A stretch of 64,000 nt of DNA from Sporosarcina ureae (GTDB taxonomy: Bacteria; Bacillota; Bacilli; Bacillales_A; Planococcaceae), in the NCBI RefSeq assembly GCF_002101375.1, contig NZ_CP015207.1, positions 806,001 to 870,000 of the forward strand, read 5' to 3'. Within the stretch, counting starts at the first letter, position 1. Each line of letters opens with the position of its first letter. The notes beneath the pieces are model-generated. The model was not told where the DNA came from and did no database searches. It was given only the letters and a program-made list of their open reading frames with translations. Positions 28,223 through 38,417 of the stretch are shown here, in pieces. A program made the translations under genes and the position numbers.

Positions 28223-29380
28223 GTGTCAACAGAACTTTTTATCACAACGGACTTTCAACGCCGATGGGTCGATCAATTGACTGAGGCAGGTCCGTTTTTC
28301 AGTAGCTTTTCAGAACAATCTGATGAGCTATCAAAATTTCCGAAAGAGAATATAGAAAAACTCGTGAAAATGGGCTATACGACGCTAACCTTACCTAAAG
28401 AGTTCGGAGGTGCGGGTATCACAGTGACGGATATGGTGCTCTTCCAGGAGACCATCGCTCGTTTTGATAGTGCTACCGCTCTAGCAATTGGCTGGCATCA
28501 AGGAGTTGTTGGTGAACTATATGAGAGTCGTAAGTGGACCGAAGAACAATTAGCTCAATTTAGTGAAGCCATTCAACAAGGTGCTCTAGTCAATCGTTCC
28601 GTTACTGAAGCACAAACTGGTAGCCCTACACGTGGTGGTCAACCACAAACAACTGCTTTACGCACCAAGAATGGCTGGGTGATTTCAGGTGAAAAAACAT
28701 TTACGACTATGGCGCCTGCCCTTACCCATATCCTCGTATCTGTTTGGATTGAAGAAAAACAGAAAACAGGTTTTTTCTTGTTGCCAAGTGACACAGCTGG
28801 CCTTTCTATCAGAGATACTTGGCATACGATTTCAATGCGCGGTACGGAAAGCCAGACACTTGTGCTAGATCAAGTGGAAGCAACGGCTGATCAGTTAGTA
28901 GAAGTGAATGAAGCACCACGTGGCAACAAACAAAACGGCTGGCTTCTTCATATTCCCGCATGTTACATGGGAATTGCCCAAGCGGCACGTGATTACGCGG
29001 TGCACTTTGCAGCAACTTATCAGCCAAACAGCCTTAATGAACCCATAGCTTCCCTGTTCAGTATCCAAACACAAATCGGAAAGATGGACTTAGAGCTGAT
29101 TAAGGCACGCCATTTACTTTATGATATCGCGAGAATTTACGATGATCCCGCTCGACGAGTTTATCTACAAAATGAACTTGGAGTAGCGAAATCGATTGTA
29201 ACGAATAGCGCGATAGAAATTGTTAACTTAGCGATGCGCATTGTAGGCGCGAAAAGTTTGGAATTGTCTAATCCCCTTCAGCGTCATTATCGCGATGTGC
29301 GGGCCGGTCTTCACAATCCACCTATGGATGATATGACGATTACAAAGCTTGCACAAGCAGCAATTAGTGGACAACAATGA
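28223..29380 (+). CDS. Acyl-CoA dehydrogenase family flavoprotein
   Basis: About 385 residues. Acyl-CoA dehydrogenase fold: N-terminal helical domain (YTTLTLPKEFGGAGITVTDMV), central beta domain with the FAD/substrate motif RSVTEAQTGSPTRGG and WVISGEKTFTT, and a C-terminal helical domain (KSLELSNPLQRHYRDVRAGL). The RDVRAG..HNPPMDD ending is like that of the DszC/butyryl-CoA-related subgroups, so the substrate may not be a simple fatty acyl-CoA. GTG 28223 has AGGA about 10 nt upstream; GTG 28214 abuts it. Stop overlaps the ypsA start by 4 nt. Confidence 0.85.
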   Translation: MSTELFITTDFQRRWVDQLTEAGPFFSSFSEQSDELSKFPKENIEKLVKMGYTTLTLPKEFGGAGITVTDMVLFQETIARFDSATALAIGWHQGVVGELYESRKWTEEQLAQFSEAIQQGALVNRSVTEAQTGSPTRGGQPQTTALRTKNGWVISGEKTFTTMAPALTHILVSVWIEEKQKTGFFLLPSDTAGLSIRDTWHTISMRGTESQTLVLDQVEATADQLVEVNEAPRGNKQNGWLLHIPACYMGIAQAARDYAVHFAATYQPNSLNEPIASLFSIQTQIGKMDLELIKARHLLYDIARIYDDPARRVYLQNELGVAKSIVTNSAIEIVNLAMRIVGAKSLELSNPLQRHYRDVRAGLHNPPMDDMTITKLAQAAISGQQ

Positions 29381-29934
29381 TTAAACGTTTACTCGTGAGC
29401 GGTTATAAAGCCCATGAATTAGGAATCTTCAATGAAGACCATAAAGGCATACCTATCATCAAAAAAGCGTTGACAGATCGATTGCTAGCTCTCCTAGACC
29501 AAGGACTCGAATGGGTTATTGTCAGTGGACAGCTTGGAGTTGAAACGTGGATTATTGAATGTGTGTGGGATCTGCAAGAAGATTACCCAAATTTACAATA
29601 CGCGGTCATTACACCATTTCTCGATCAACAGTCGAACTGGAATGAATTAAAACAAGAGACATATGAACAAATCATATCACTTGCAGATTACTCAGTGAGT
29701 TTGACGAACAAACCTTATGAAGCACCATGGCAATTTGTAGAGAAGAATAAGTTTCTACTTCGAAATTCGGATGCTTTGTTACTTCTATATGATGAAGAAA
29801 ATGAAGGTTCACCGAAGTTTCTTAAGAAAATGGCAGTACAACTAGCGGAAACTACCTCCTATGAATTATTATCGATTACCGCTGATGATTTACAACTCAT
29901 TGCCGAAGATTTACAACGAGAACAATGGGAGTAA
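29377..29934 (+). CDS. ypsA: DUF1273 / YpsA-type SLOG-fold protein
   Basis: 185 residues. Conserved DUF1273 features: KRLLVSGYKAHELGIF at the N-terminus, LEWVIVSGQLGVETW, ITPFLDQQSNWNE and the LRNSDALLLLYDEENEGSPK segment. In B. subtilis YpsA is linked to cell division and oxidative stress, and the fold is predicted to bind a nucleotide-related ligand. Its 4-nt overlap with an acyl-CoA dehydrogenase gene implies translational coupling, which I have not seen described for this family. Confidence 0.9.
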   Translation: MIKRLLVSGYKAHELGIFNEDHKGIPIIKKALTDRLLALLDQGLEWVIVSGQLGVETWIIECVWDLQEDYPNLQYAVITPFLDQQSNWNELKQETYEQIISLADYSVSLTNKPYEAPWQFVEKNKFLLRNSDALLLLYDEENEGSPKFLKKMAVQLAETTSYELLSITADDLQLIAEDLQREQWE

Positions 29935-29935
29935 T

Positions 29936-29974
29936 AAAAAGCGAAATGCCAGAAATCAGGCATTTCGCTTTTTT
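29936..29974. terminator. Terminator of the acyl-CoA dehydrogenase-ypsA unit
   Basis: Hairpin AAGCGAAATGCC / GGCATTTCGCTT followed by a T run; A run upstream makes it bidirectional. Confidence 0.9.
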
Positions 29975-29990
29975 CTATTTGATGTTTGAT

Positions 29991-30530
29991 CTACTTGATT
30001 ACTTTTAAAACCCGTTTAAATTCATCCGTTCCCGCCTCACCTAACAACTCATACAAAGCAGTTTCTACACAAGTGCCGGAGACTCCAAGATGTTTCATCT
30101 TTTGTAAGCCGATCATTTTATTAGCTTCTGTTCTGGAAGTGACTGCATCTACTACCACTTCTACTTCATAGCCTTGCATCACAAGATCAGCCGCTGTCAT
30201 ATAGACGCAAATATGCGTTTCAATTCCTGCAATTAACACTTGCTTCCTACCTAGCTCATTCAGTTGTTTCACAAATTCTTCGTTGCCCATTGCGCTGAAC
30301 GTCATTTTTGCTATGGGTTGTTGTTCTCTGAGCAAGTTCGATAACGATTCAGTAGTTGCTCCTAGACCATCAGGGTATTGTTCGAGCCATAGAATTGGGA
30401 TATCCAATACTTGTAATCCTTTAATCAGTTTTTCTAGGTTATCATGTAGTTCCTTACTTTCATTGACGATTTGTGCCAGCTTTCCTTGTACATCTACTAA
30501 TACGAAAACCGTTTGATTGGTTTGCAACAT
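29991..30530 (-). CDS. Isochorismatase-family cysteine hydrolase
   Basis: 179 residues. Catalytic triad of the family: Asp in VLVDVQGKLA, Lys in PIAKMTFSAM and Cys in IAGIETHICVYMTAADL. It is close in form to the YcaC-like group. The substrate is unknown; members hydrolyse nicotinamide, ureidoacrylate or isochorismate, and no aromatic siderophore genes are nearby, so a true isochorismatase role is unlikely. Confidence 0.85.
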   Translation of the reverse strand: MLQTNQTVFVLVDVQGKLAQIVNESKELHDNLEKLIKGLQVLDIPILWLEQYPDGLGATTESLSNLLREQQPIAKMTFSAMGNEEFVKQLNELGRKQVLIAGIETHICVYMTAADLVMQGYEVEVVVDAVTSRTEANKMIGLQKMKHLGVSGTCVETALYELLGEAGTDEFKRVLKVIK

Positions 30531-30619
30531 AATGTATTTATCCCCTTTCCAACATTCCTGTTAGTATAGCATGTTTACAGATTCATTAGAAAATACCCAT
30601 CTCAAAGTGATTAAGCAAA

Positions 30620-30657
30620 AAGCTGTCTCTCTTTCGTCAGTGAAAGAGAGACAGCTT
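30620..30657 (-). terminator. Terminator of malate synthase G
   Basis: Hairpin AAGCTGTCTCTCTTTC..GAAAGAGAGACAGCTT, then TTTTT on the minus strand. Confidence 0.92.
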
Positions 30658-30667
30658 GAACTAATTA

Positions 30668-32857
30668 TTAATTTTGGACTGTTGCTTTTTGTTTCGCTTT
30701 TGCTTTCGCTTCAATACGACGAGCGTGCAAGATTGGCTCTGTATATCCACTTGGCTGTTCCGCCCCTTTAAAGATTAGATCGGAGGCTGCCTGGAATGCG
30801 ATAGAATCTTCATAGTTCGGTGCCATCGGCTGATACAACTCGTCATCGGCGTTCTGCTGATCCACTATTATCGCCATACGCTCCAAAGTTTCTTGTACTT
30901 GCTCTTTCGTACAAACACCATGACGTAACCAGTTGGCAATGTGCTGGCTGGAAATACGCAATGTTGCACGATCTTCCATTAATCCGACATCATTGATATC
31001 GGGAACAGTTGAACACCCTACTCCTTGGTCGATCCAGCGAACTACATAACCTAAGATACCTTGTGCGTTGTTATCCAGTTCCGATTGTACTTCTTCTGCA
31101 GACCAATTTGCGTTAGGTGCCAATGGAATATCAAGGATACCATCGCGATAATCGATTGAACTGTCAATTCCAGCTTGCACTTCTTTAACATTTACTTCAT
31201 GGTAGTGCAATGCATGTAAAATTGCCGCTGTTGGTGATGGAACCCACGCTGTGCTCGCACCAGCTTTTGGATGAGCAATTTTCTGTTCGAGCATAGCAGC
31301 CATTAAGTCAGGCATAGCCCACATTCCTTTACCAATTTGTGCATGTCCAGGGAGACCCGCACCAATTCCTACTGCTACGTTTGCGGCTTCATAAGAAGAA
31401 AGCCATTTAGATGCCTTCATATCCGCTTTTCGAATAACCGGACCTGCTTGCATAGACGTATGAATTTCGTCACCTGTGCGGTCAAGGAATCCAGTGTTGA
31501 TAAATGCAATACGCTCTTTCACTTCATTGATTGCGGATTTCAAATTCAGTGACATTCTGCGCTCTTCATCCATAACTCCGATCTTAATTGTATTGCGCTC
31601 AACACCTAGTAAATCTTCAATACGATCAAATAATTTGTTCGCAAATGCCGCCTCAGCTGGACTATGCATTTTCGGTTTTACAATATAAATAGAGTTGTGA
31701 AGCGAGTTTTTAAACTCTACGTTTTCTTTAAAGTTATGTGTAGCAATTAAAGATGTAAGAACGCCATCCAAGATTCCTTCAGGTACTTCATTGCCGTTTT
31801 CATCAAGAATCGCATTGTTAGTCATTAAATGACCTACGTTACGCACGAACATCAATGAACGACCACGCAATGTCAACTCTTTGCCGTCTCGACCTATATA
31901 CGTACGATCAGCATTCAATTTCCTTGTAACTGTTTTACTACCTCGCTTGAATGTAGATTCCAAGTCGCCCTTCATTAAACCAAGCCAGTTACGGTATACG
32001 CCCACTTTATCTTCAGCATCTACTGCTGCAATAGAGTCTTCACAGTCCATCAACGTAGAGAGTGCTGCTTCAATTACAAGATCTTTCACACCCGCTTTAT
32101 CACTTTTACCGATTGGGTTATTGTGATCAATAGCTATTTCGATATGCAATCCATTATTCACCAACAATACCGCCGTCGGTGCGTCTTCAGAACCATTATA
32201 TCCAACAAACTTGGATTCATCTTGCAAGTGAGTCGTGTTACCGCTTTCAAGCGTCGCTTGAAGTTTTCCTTTTGCAATTTTATAAGCAGTTACATCTGCA
32301 TGGGAACCTTCAGCTAAAGGCGCTGATTGATCTAACAATTTTTTCGCGAAATCAATTACTTTCTGTCCACGAACTGGATTGTATTGAACACCAGCTTCAG
32401 CACCCGCCTCATTACTGATTATATCAGATCCATAAAGCGCATCGTACAGACTTCCCCATCGTGCATTTGCTGCATTTAATGCATAACGAGCATTATCGAT
32501 CGGTACTACCAATTGTGAACCCGCTTGGTTTGCGACTTCTTGATCAACATTAGCTGTTGTCACTTTAAAATCTTCAGGAACCGGCTCTAAATAGCCAATT
32601 TCTTGTAAAAACTCTTTATATTTAGCGAAATCAATTTCGCCTTTATTATTTTGATGCCATTCGCTTATGGTCTTTTGTAATTCATCACGTTTTTCTAATA
32701 GCGCTTTGTTTTCAGGAGCAAGTTCATGAATTAGCGAATCAAAGTTTGTCCAAAATTGTTCATTTTGGATCTCTAAACCTGGAAGAACTTCTTCTTTTAC
32801 GAAGTTATATAGTTCTGTTGCGACTTGCAATTTACCTACTTTTTCATAGTTTGTCAT
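30668..32857 (-). CDS. glcB: Malate synthase G
   Basis: 729 residues, the length of the monomeric G isoform. It condenses glyoxylate with acetyl-CoA to malate. Visible: the long N-terminal and inserted domains, the active-site segments [30 protein letters not shown] (magnesium and catalytic Glu/Arg region), [16 protein letters not shown] and the C-terminal catalytic Asp region. Start ATG has AAGGGGTGG upstream. No isocitrate lyase gene is adjacent, so this could serve glycolate/glyoxylate use as in E. coli glcB, or work with an unlinked aceA. A CRP/FNR-like palindrome lies about 200 bp upstream. Confidence 0.95.
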   Translation of the reverse strand: MTNYEKVGKLQVATELYNFVKEEVLPGLEIQNEQFWTNFDSLIHELAPENKALLEKRDELQKTISEWHQNNKGEIDFAKYKEFLQEIGYLEPVPEDFKVTTANVDQEVANQAGSQLVVPIDNARYALNAANARWGSLYDALYGSDIISNEAGAEAGVQYNPVRGQKVIDFAKKLLDQSAPLAEGSHADVTAYKIAKGKLQATLESGNTTHLQDESKFVGYNGSEDAPTAVLLVNNGLHIEIAIDHNNPIGKSDKAGVKDLVIEAALSTLMDCEDSIAAVDAEDKVGVYRNWLGLMKGDLESTFKRGSKTVTRKLNADRTYIGRDGKELTLRGRSLMFVRNVGHLMTNNAILDENGNEVPEGILDGVLTSLIATHNFKENVEFKNSLHNSIYIVKPKMHSPAEAAFANKLFDRIEDLLGVERNTIKIGVMDEERRMSLNLKSAINEVKERIAFINTGFLDRTGDEIHTSMQAGPVIRKADMKASKWLSSYEAANVAVGIGAGLPGHAQIGKGMWAMPDLMAAMLEQKIAHPKAGASTAWVPSPTAAILHALHYHEVNVKEVQAGIDSSIDYRDGILDIPLAPNANWSAEEVQSELDNNAQGILGYVVRWIDQGVGCSTVPDINDVGLMEDRATLRISSQHIANWLRHGVCTKEQVQETLERMAIIVDQQNADDELYQPMAPNYEDSIAFQAASDLIFKGAEQPSGYTEPILHARRIEAKAKAKQKATVQN

Positions 32858-33259
32858 GGATAAAAGCCACCCCTTAATATTTTTTCGCTACTCTGTTGTA
32901 TAACATGTAGCATTGAACACCATCATCGTCTATTATTCGGCAACACCCCATAGCCTATCGATCAAAAATCGATACATAAAAGACGTATGACTTCTTCACT
33001 TGAAGACGTGTTAGTACATATCATACCTAAAGTCTAGTTTACTTTCAACTGAATTGTGAAAATTTTCACATCATGGCTATTTGTGTTCGATACGACTATT
33101 AACAACAGTTATATAACAGTCGTGGAAATATCGTATTTTATTATTTCTTATTATATTTCCACTTCGCTGTTTGTTATTTAGGTACTCATCACTAAATTCT
33201 GATAGCAAGTTGACACACTATTTTGCATGTGATAGCTTTAGAGTCAATCATCTAAATTG
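32858..33259. other. Divergent intergenic region between glcB and the metE leader
   Basis: About 400 bp without a gene. It contains small palindromes (ATCGATCAAAAATCGAT near 32958) and the perfect CRP/FNR-like palindrome listed separately. Promoters for glcB and for the metE leader must lie here, but no strong -35/-10 pair stands out. Confidence 0.45.
33055..33070. promoter_or_regulatory. Perfect CRP/FNR-family operator-like palindrome
   Basis: TGTGAAAATTTTCACA is a perfect 16-bp palindrome of the form TGTGA-N6-TCACA, the consensus of the CRP/FNR superfamily, including Bacillus Fnr. It lies between the divergent glcB and metE units. Which regulator binds is unknown. Confidence 0.55.
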
Positions 33260-33385
33260 AATAGTTTGAAAAGTAGGTGGAATGAAAATACTTTCATTTC
33301 TTAAATGGGAATCCTTTTCTTGGAGCGGTCCCGCCACTGTGAAGACGCGAATGCGTCCAGCCAGATACCTGCCTATTTTTCATGA
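33260..33385 (+). ncRNA. Cobalamin riboswitch of metE
   Basis: Core motifs in order: AGTAGGTGGAATGAAAA, GGGAATCC, GGAGCGGTCCCGCCACTGTGA and the B12-box AGCCAGATACCTGCC at 33359-33373. It lies directly before metE, the B12-independent methionine synthase, a classical pairing that saves MetE when B12 supports MetH. Confidence 0.93.
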
Positions 33386-33403
33386 CGCTAATCCTACGGT
33401 GAA

Positions 33404-33508
33404 TAGGGGAGTGTTAGACAGACGCAGTAAATAATCGCATGCTTATAAGTAGCATGTTATTTTATATGTACTCGCAATTCTAACATTTCCCCTAGAGATG
33501 TTTTTTTT
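33404..33508 (+). terminator. Riboswitch-controlled terminator before metE
   Basis: Long-range stem GGGGAGTGTTAGA (about 33408-33420) with TCTAACATTTCCCC (33479-33492), enclosing an inner hairpin GCATGC..GTAGCATG, followed by eight T at 33501-33508. The large loop is unusual for an intrinsic terminator but the arms and T run fit. Confidence 0.65.
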
Positions 33509-33537
33509 ATTGTAAAAATTTAAGGGGGAAATTATCC

Positions 33538-35832
33538 ATGGTAAAAAGCAGTATAACGGGCTATCCCGTAATAGGTGAAAATCGTGAGTGGAAACGTGCA
33601 CTTGAGGCATTTTGGTCAAAGAAGATCTCAGAAGATGAGCTTCTTCAAACAACGAAAGAGATTCGCTTGGCAAACTTGAAGAAACAACAAGACGCCGGAG
33701 TTGATTTGATTGCTGTAGGCGACTTCACATTGTATGACCGCGTACTGGATACGTCAGCCATGTTCGGAATCATTCCGTCACGCTATAACTGGAAAGGCGG
33801 ACAAGTTTCCACTTCCACATACTTTTCGATGGCACGCGGTAATGATGAGGCAGTTGCCTCTGAAATGACAAAGTGGTTCAATACAAACTATCACTATATC
33901 GTGCCCGAGTACGAAGGTCAGCGTTTTCAATTAACGGAAAACAAGCCTCTAACTGCTTATCGTGAAGCCAAGAGCGAACTAGGTATTAAAGGTAAACCTG
34001 TACTACTCGGTCCCTATACATTACTGAAGTTATCTAAAGGTTACGAAGATATAGACGTACCATCTATAATTTTACAACTGATTCCGCTTTATCAAAGAGT
34101 ACTACAAGAGTTACAGGATGAAGGTGTACAATGGGTTCAAATTGATGAGCCGATTCTATGTACATCCATAAGCTCAGATGAAATGAAGACCGTTACAGAA
34201 ATTTATTCCCAGCTAACTAAAAATGTGAGCGGACTGAATATTCTACTACAGACATACTTCGATTCAGTAGAACATTATACGGAAACGATCGCGTTACCTG
34301 TCGCAGGTATCGGACTCGATTTCGTGCACGGACGCGAAAGAAATTTAGAAAATCTAAAGCAATATGGTTTCCCAGAAGGTAAAGTGCTTGCAGCAGGAAT
34401 TGTAGACGGACGCAACGTATGGCGATCTAATTTACAGAAAAAACTTGCATTGACTGAAACAATCCAACAGCAAGTTTCAGCTGATAAATTGTGGATTCAG
34501 CCTTCTTGTAGCTTGCTACACTCACCTGTTACGACTCGCTCGGAACAGAAACTAGATAAAACGATCTTGAACGCATTAGCATTTGCCGACGAGAAGATTG
34601 AAGAAATTAAAGCAATTCAAATAGCTATACTACGAGGTAAAGAAATAACAGCTAAGGAATTTGAAGAATGTGAAGTAGCATTGACTGCATTTAACGCCCT
34701 TCCTACTCGCAATAATAAAGAAGTTCGCGAAGCGACTTCCGGAAGTCTACTTTCTGATAGTAAACGAAATCTTCCATTTGCAGAACGCAAAGTGAAGCAA
34801 CAGGAAAAATTCCAATTGCCACTACTTCCTACTACGACTATAGGTAGCTTCCCACAAACACCGGAAGTACGGGCTACACGTAATAAATGGAGAAAAGGCG
34901 AAATTACGAATCAGCAATATAAAGATTTCATTCGTGCTGAAATTAAAGTATGGATCGATATTCAAGAGGATTTAGGCCTTGATGTATTGGTACATGGCGA
35001 ATTCGAACGTACAGACATGGTGGAATATTTCGGAGAAAAGCTTGATGGATTTGTCTTTACTGAAAAAGCTTGGGTACAATCCTACGGTTCACGTTGCGTT
35101 AAGCCCCCTATTATCTTTGGAGACGTGGCGTTCACTAAACCAATGACTGTGGAAGAATCGGTTTATGCGAAATCACTTACAGATCACGAAGTAAAAGGAA
35201 TGCTCACGGGCCCTGTAACCATTTTAAACTGGTCATTCGTCCGTGATGACTTGTCCAGAGAAGAAGTGACAAACCAAATCGCACTCGCTTTGCGTAAGGA
35301 AATCGAAGCGCTTGAAGCAGCGGGTATCCATATGATTCAAGTGGATGAGCCAGCACTTCGTGAAGGTCTTCCATTGAAAAAGACTGAATGGAAACACTAT
35401 CTGGACTGGGCTGTTAATGCATTCCGCGTATCTACTGCTTCAGTGGAAGATACGACGCAAGTGCATACGCATATGTGCTATTGTGATTTTAACGACTTTA
35501 TTGAATCGATCAGTGCACTGGATGCAGACGTAATATCCATTGAAACGTCACGCAGTCACGGCGACTTAGTCGAAGCTTTCAATGAGTATCATTACGACAA
35601 AGGAATCGGTCTAGGTGTCTATGATATTCATAGTCCACGCGTTCCAGCAGTAGAAGAGATGACAGAGATTATCAACAAAGGTCTTGAAGTACTTGAGCCT
35701 TCTCAGTTCTGGATTAATCCCGATTGTGGATTGAAGACGAGAAAGCGTGAAGAAACAATTGCAGCATTGAAAAATATGGTCATTGCTACTATACAGGCAC
35801 GAGAAAAATTAGGCGTGGTGACGGCACAATAA
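33538..35832 (+). CDS. metE: Cobalamin-independent methionine synthase
   Basis: 764 residues, two homologous barrels. It transfers methyl from methyltetrahydrofolate polyglutamate to homocysteine. The C-terminal barrel has the zinc ligands in VHTHMCYCDF (His, Cys), the Glu segment and WINPDCGLKTR (Cys). The N-terminal half has the folate-binding KSSITGYPVIGENREWKRALE segment. ATG 33538 follows AAGGGGGAAA. Repressed by B12 through the upstream riboswitch. Confidence 0.97.
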   Translation: MVKSSITGYPVIGENREWKRALEAFWSKKISEDELLQTTKEIRLANLKKQQDAGVDLIAVGDFTLYDRVLDTSAMFGIIPSRYNWKGGQVSTSTYFSMARGNDEAVASEMTKWFNTNYHYIVPEYEGQRFQLTENKPLTAYREAKSELGIKGKPVLLGPYTLLKLSKGYEDIDVPSIILQLIPLYQRVLQELQDEGVQWVQIDEPILCTSISSDEMKTVTEIYSQLTKNVSGLNILLQTYFDSVEHYTETIALPVAGIGLDFVHGRERNLENLKQYGFPEGKVLAAGIVDGRNVWRSNLQKKLALTETIQQQVSADKLWIQPSCSLLHSPVTTRSEQKLDKTILNALAFADEKIEEIKAIQIAILRGKEITAKEFEECEVALTAFNALPTRNNKEVREATSGSLLSDSKRNLPFAERKVKQQEKFQLPLLPTTTIGSFPQTPEVRATRNKWRKGEITNQQYKDFIRAEIKVWIDIQEDLGLDVLVHGEFERTDMVEYFGEKLDGFVFTEKAWVQSYGSRCVKPPIIFGDVAFTKPMTVEESVYAKSLTDHEVKGMLTGPVTILNWSFVRDDLSREEVTNQIALALRKEIEALEAAGIHMIQVDEPALREGLPLKKTEWKHYLDWAVNAFRVSTASVEDTTQVHTHMCYCDFNDFIESISALDADVISIETSRSHGDLVEAFNEYHYDKGIGLGVYDIHSPRVPAVEEMTEIINKGLEVLEPSQFWINPDCGLKTRKREETIAALKNMVIATIQAREKLGVVTAQ

Positions 35833-35842
35833 TGAATTTAGG

Positions 35843-35882
35843 ACTGTCTTAGAAATCAGTATGGTTTCTAAGACAGTTTTTT
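35843..35882 (+). terminator. Terminator of metE
   Basis: Hairpin ACTGTCTTAGAAA..TTTCTAAGACAGT followed by six T. Confidence 0.92.
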
Positions 35883-36017
35883 CATAGAGAGTTCGAAATA
35901 GTGCAGACCGCAAAAGTGTTCAGAGAGGGGTTGTATGATACATTCATTTACATATTTGAACTTAAACACTATTTAAGCACAGCATACTACGATGTTAAGA
36001 TTTGAATGATACATTAT

Positions 36018-36066
36018 AAAAGAGGATATCCTATGAAGTAAAGTAACTTCGAGGACATCCTCTTTT
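36018..36066 (-). terminator. Terminator of the riboflavin operon
   Basis: Hairpin AAAGAGGATGTCC..GGATATCCTCTTT, with an inner GAAGTTACTTTACTTC stem, followed by T-rich sequence on the minus strand, 15 nt past ribH. Confidence 0.88.
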
Positions 36067-36080
36067 ACGTCTATTACGAA

Positions 36081-36548
36081 TCAGTCAAACTGCTTCGTCA
36101 AGTTCGCCATCTCAATAGCGGACACCGCTGCGTCCCAACCTTTGTTCCCGGCTTTAGTCCCTGCACGCTCGATCGATTGCTCAATCGTATCCGTTGTCAG
36201 CACACCAAAGATCACTGGAATGCCCGATTGCATGCTTGCTTGAGAAACACCTTTTGCAGTCTCGTTACAAACAAAATCGAAATGAGGTGTCGCGCCACGG
36301 ATTACCGTTCCTAGCGTAATGACTGCATCATATTTTTTTGAGTCCGCCATTTTCTTTGCGATTAATGGAATTTCAAACGCTCCCGGCACCCATGCTATAT
36401 CTACATCTGCTTCATCCACACCATGACGTTTGAACGCGTCTTGTGCTCCTGATAGTAACTTCCCTGTGATGAACTCGTTGAACCGCCCAACGACGATACC
36501 TACTTTTAACCCCGTACCTACTAAATGTCCTTCGAATAAATTACCCAT
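36081..36548 (-). CDS. ribH: 6,7-dimethyl-8-ribityllumazine synthase
   Basis: Condenses the RibD product with 3,4-dihydroxybutanone 4-phosphate. 155 residues. Signatures [44 protein letters not shown] (catalytic His) and [13 protein letters not shown]. Last gene of the operon, 13 nt after ribBA, with GAGGAGAG before ATG. Confidence 0.97.
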   Translation of the reverse strand: MGNLFEGHLVGTGLKVGIVVGRFNEFITGKLLSGAQDAFKRHGVDEADVDIAWVPGAFEIPLIAKKMADSKKYDAVITLGTVIRGATPHFDFVCNETAKGVSQASMQSGIPVIFGVLTTDTIEQSIERAGTKAGNKGWDAAVSAIEMANLTKQFD

Positions 36549-36561
36549 TTTTCATCTCTCC

Positions 36562-37755
36562 TCATAAAGTTAGTAAATGACCAAGCTTTTCTGCCTTTGT
36601 GTGTAGATACTTTTCGTTCGCTTCATTAAATGGTAGCTGAATTGCAACGCGTTCAACTACTTCCAATTCATATCCTTTTAAACCAGCAATTTTCTTTGGA
36701 TTATTCGTCAACAAACGCATTTGCGTAATGCCGAGTTCCCGAAGTATTTGTGCGCCAATACCGTAATCACGCAAATCAGCCGCAAACCCAAGTTTTTCAT
36801 TTGCTTCTACCGTGTCATAGCCTTGTTCTTGCAGTTCATAGGCTTTCAGTTTATTGATTAAACCTATTCCTCTGCCCTCTTGACGCATATACAACAATAC
36901 ACCGCGCCCTTCTTCTTCAATTTGAGAGAGAGCAGCTTGCAGTTGCGGACCACAGTCACAACGGCACGATCCAAAAACGTCGCCTGTTAAGCATTCCGAA
37001 TGAACTCGTACTAAGACCGGCGCTTCCGTTGTAACGTCCCCTTTTACCAGTGCAACATGTTCTTTTCCTGTCATAGTTTCGGTATAGCCAACCATGCGGA
37101 ACTCGCCATAACCTGTCGGCAGCTCGATCTCTGCTTCACGAATGACTAATTGCTCTCGTTGCAGACGATAATGAATAAGGTCTTGAATGGTGATTAGTTT
37201 TAAATCTAGTTCTTCAGCCATCTGACGTAATTCCGGCACACGCGCCATCGTTCCGTCTTCACTCATGATTTCACAAATGACGCCTGCTGAAGCGCTGCCT
37301 GCCAGCCGTGCTAAATCTATCGCAGCTTCAGTATGTCCTGTACGCTCTAGTACACCACCCGACTTCGCTACAAGTGGAAATATATGCCCTGGACGTTTGA
37401 ATTCGCTTGCTGTTGCATTCGGTTCCATCATTTTAATAATTGTATCCGCACGTTCAAATGCACTGATCCCAGTATGTGTAGAGCGGTGATCGATACTAAT
37501 CGTAAACGCCGTGCCATGTGAATCGGTATTATCATCGGTCATCATCTGTAACCCTAGTTGCGCTGCTTTTTGCTCTGTTATCGGTACACAAATCAAGCCT
37601 CGACCTTTTGTCGCCATGAAGTTGATAATTTCAGGTGTAATCTGGTCGGCTAATGCCACGAAATCCCCTTCATTCTCTCGATCCTCATCATCCACTACGA
37701 TGACCACTTTACCTTGTCGTAAATCTTCTAATGCTTCTTCGATTGTATGAAACAT
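36562..37755 (-). CDS. ribBA: Bifunctional DHBP synthase / GTP cyclohydrolase II
   Basis: About 397 residues. The N-terminal RibB domain (to about 200) has [12 protein letters not shown] and [13 protein letters not shown]. The C-terminal RibA domain has the zinc site [17 protein letters not shown] and [11 protein letters not shown]. Both feed the riboflavin pathway. ATG 37755 has GGAG 9 nt upstream; the ATG two codons earlier is too close to it. Confidence 0.96.
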   Translation of the reverse strand: MFHTIEEALEDLRQGKVVIVVDDEDRENEGDFVALADQITPEIINFMATKGRGLICVPITEQKAAQLGLQMMTDDNTDSHGTAFTISIDHRSTHTGISAFERADTIIKMMEPNATASEFKRPGHIFPLVAKSGGVLERTGHTEAAIDLARLAGSASAGVICEIMSEDGTMARVPELRQMAEELDLKLITIQDLIHYRLQREQLVIREAEIELPTGYGEFRMVGYTETMTGKEHVALVKGDVTTEAPVLVRVHSECLTGDVFGSCRCDCGPQLQAALSQIEEEGRGVLLYMRQEGRGIGLINKLKAYELQEQGYDTVEANEKLGFAADLRDYGIGAQILRELGITQMRLLTNNPKKIAGLKGYELEVVERVAIQLPFNEANEKYLHTKAEKLGHLLTL

Positions 37756-37769
37756 CCTCATTCACTCCT

Positions 37770-38414
37770 TCACATAAACCCATGTTGTTGTAAAAAGTCT
37801 TTCGACATCGTTTGATCCGTATTTTGTCTTTTCTGCAACATGTTCTCAACATATTTGGCGAGCATATCACATTCGAAATTAACTACATCCCCTATTTGTT
37901 TTTTCGCAATGACCGTCATTTCCTGTGAATGTGGAATCAATGAAATCGTAATATCTGTATCTTTTACCTCAAAGATCGTCAATGACGTCCCATCCAATGC
38001 GATAGAGCCTTTATGTAACAAATAAGGATGATATCCTTGCGGTAAGGACAAGCGTATATATAACGCATTATCAACCGTTCGCTTCTCACGGATCGTAGCT
38101 ATTCCGTCTACATGTCCTGTGACAAAATGTCCGCCTAACCTACCATTCGCTGCAAGTGCTCGCTCCAGATTCACAGAACTTCCCACTTCTAATTGTCGTA
38201 GTGAAGTAGAAGTGACAGTTTCAGGCATGACGTCCGCAGCAAATTGGTCCTTGGTAAAACTCTTTACCGTCAAACAGACACCGTTGACCGCGATGCTATC
38301 CCCTACTCTCACATCTGTCAAAACAAGGGATGCAGCTATCGTAACTGTCATAGATTGAGCGCCAGGTTGTATTTGCTTAACTGAACCAATCTCTTCAATT
38401 ATTCCCGTAAACAT
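37770..38414 (-). CDS. ribE: Riboflavin synthase
   Basis: 214 residues, two lumazine-binding repeats (about 1-97 and 98-195). Signatures MFTGIIEEIGSV, GVCLTVKSF, GHFVTGHVDG and DGTSLTIFEV. It dismutates two lumazines to riboflavin. Four nt after ribD and nine nt before ribBA. Confidence 0.96.
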   Translation of the reverse strand: MFTGIIEEIGSVKQIQPGAQSMTVTIAASLVLTDVRVGDSIAVNGVCLTVKSFTKDQFAADVMPETVTSTSLRQLEVGSSVNLERALAANGRLGGHFVTGHVDGIATIREKRTVDNALYIRLSLPQGYHPYLLHKGSIALDGTSLTIFEVKDTDITISLIPHSQEMTVIAKKQIGDVVNFECDMLAKYVENMLQKRQNTDQTMSKDFLQQHGFM

Positions 38415-38417
38415 GAT

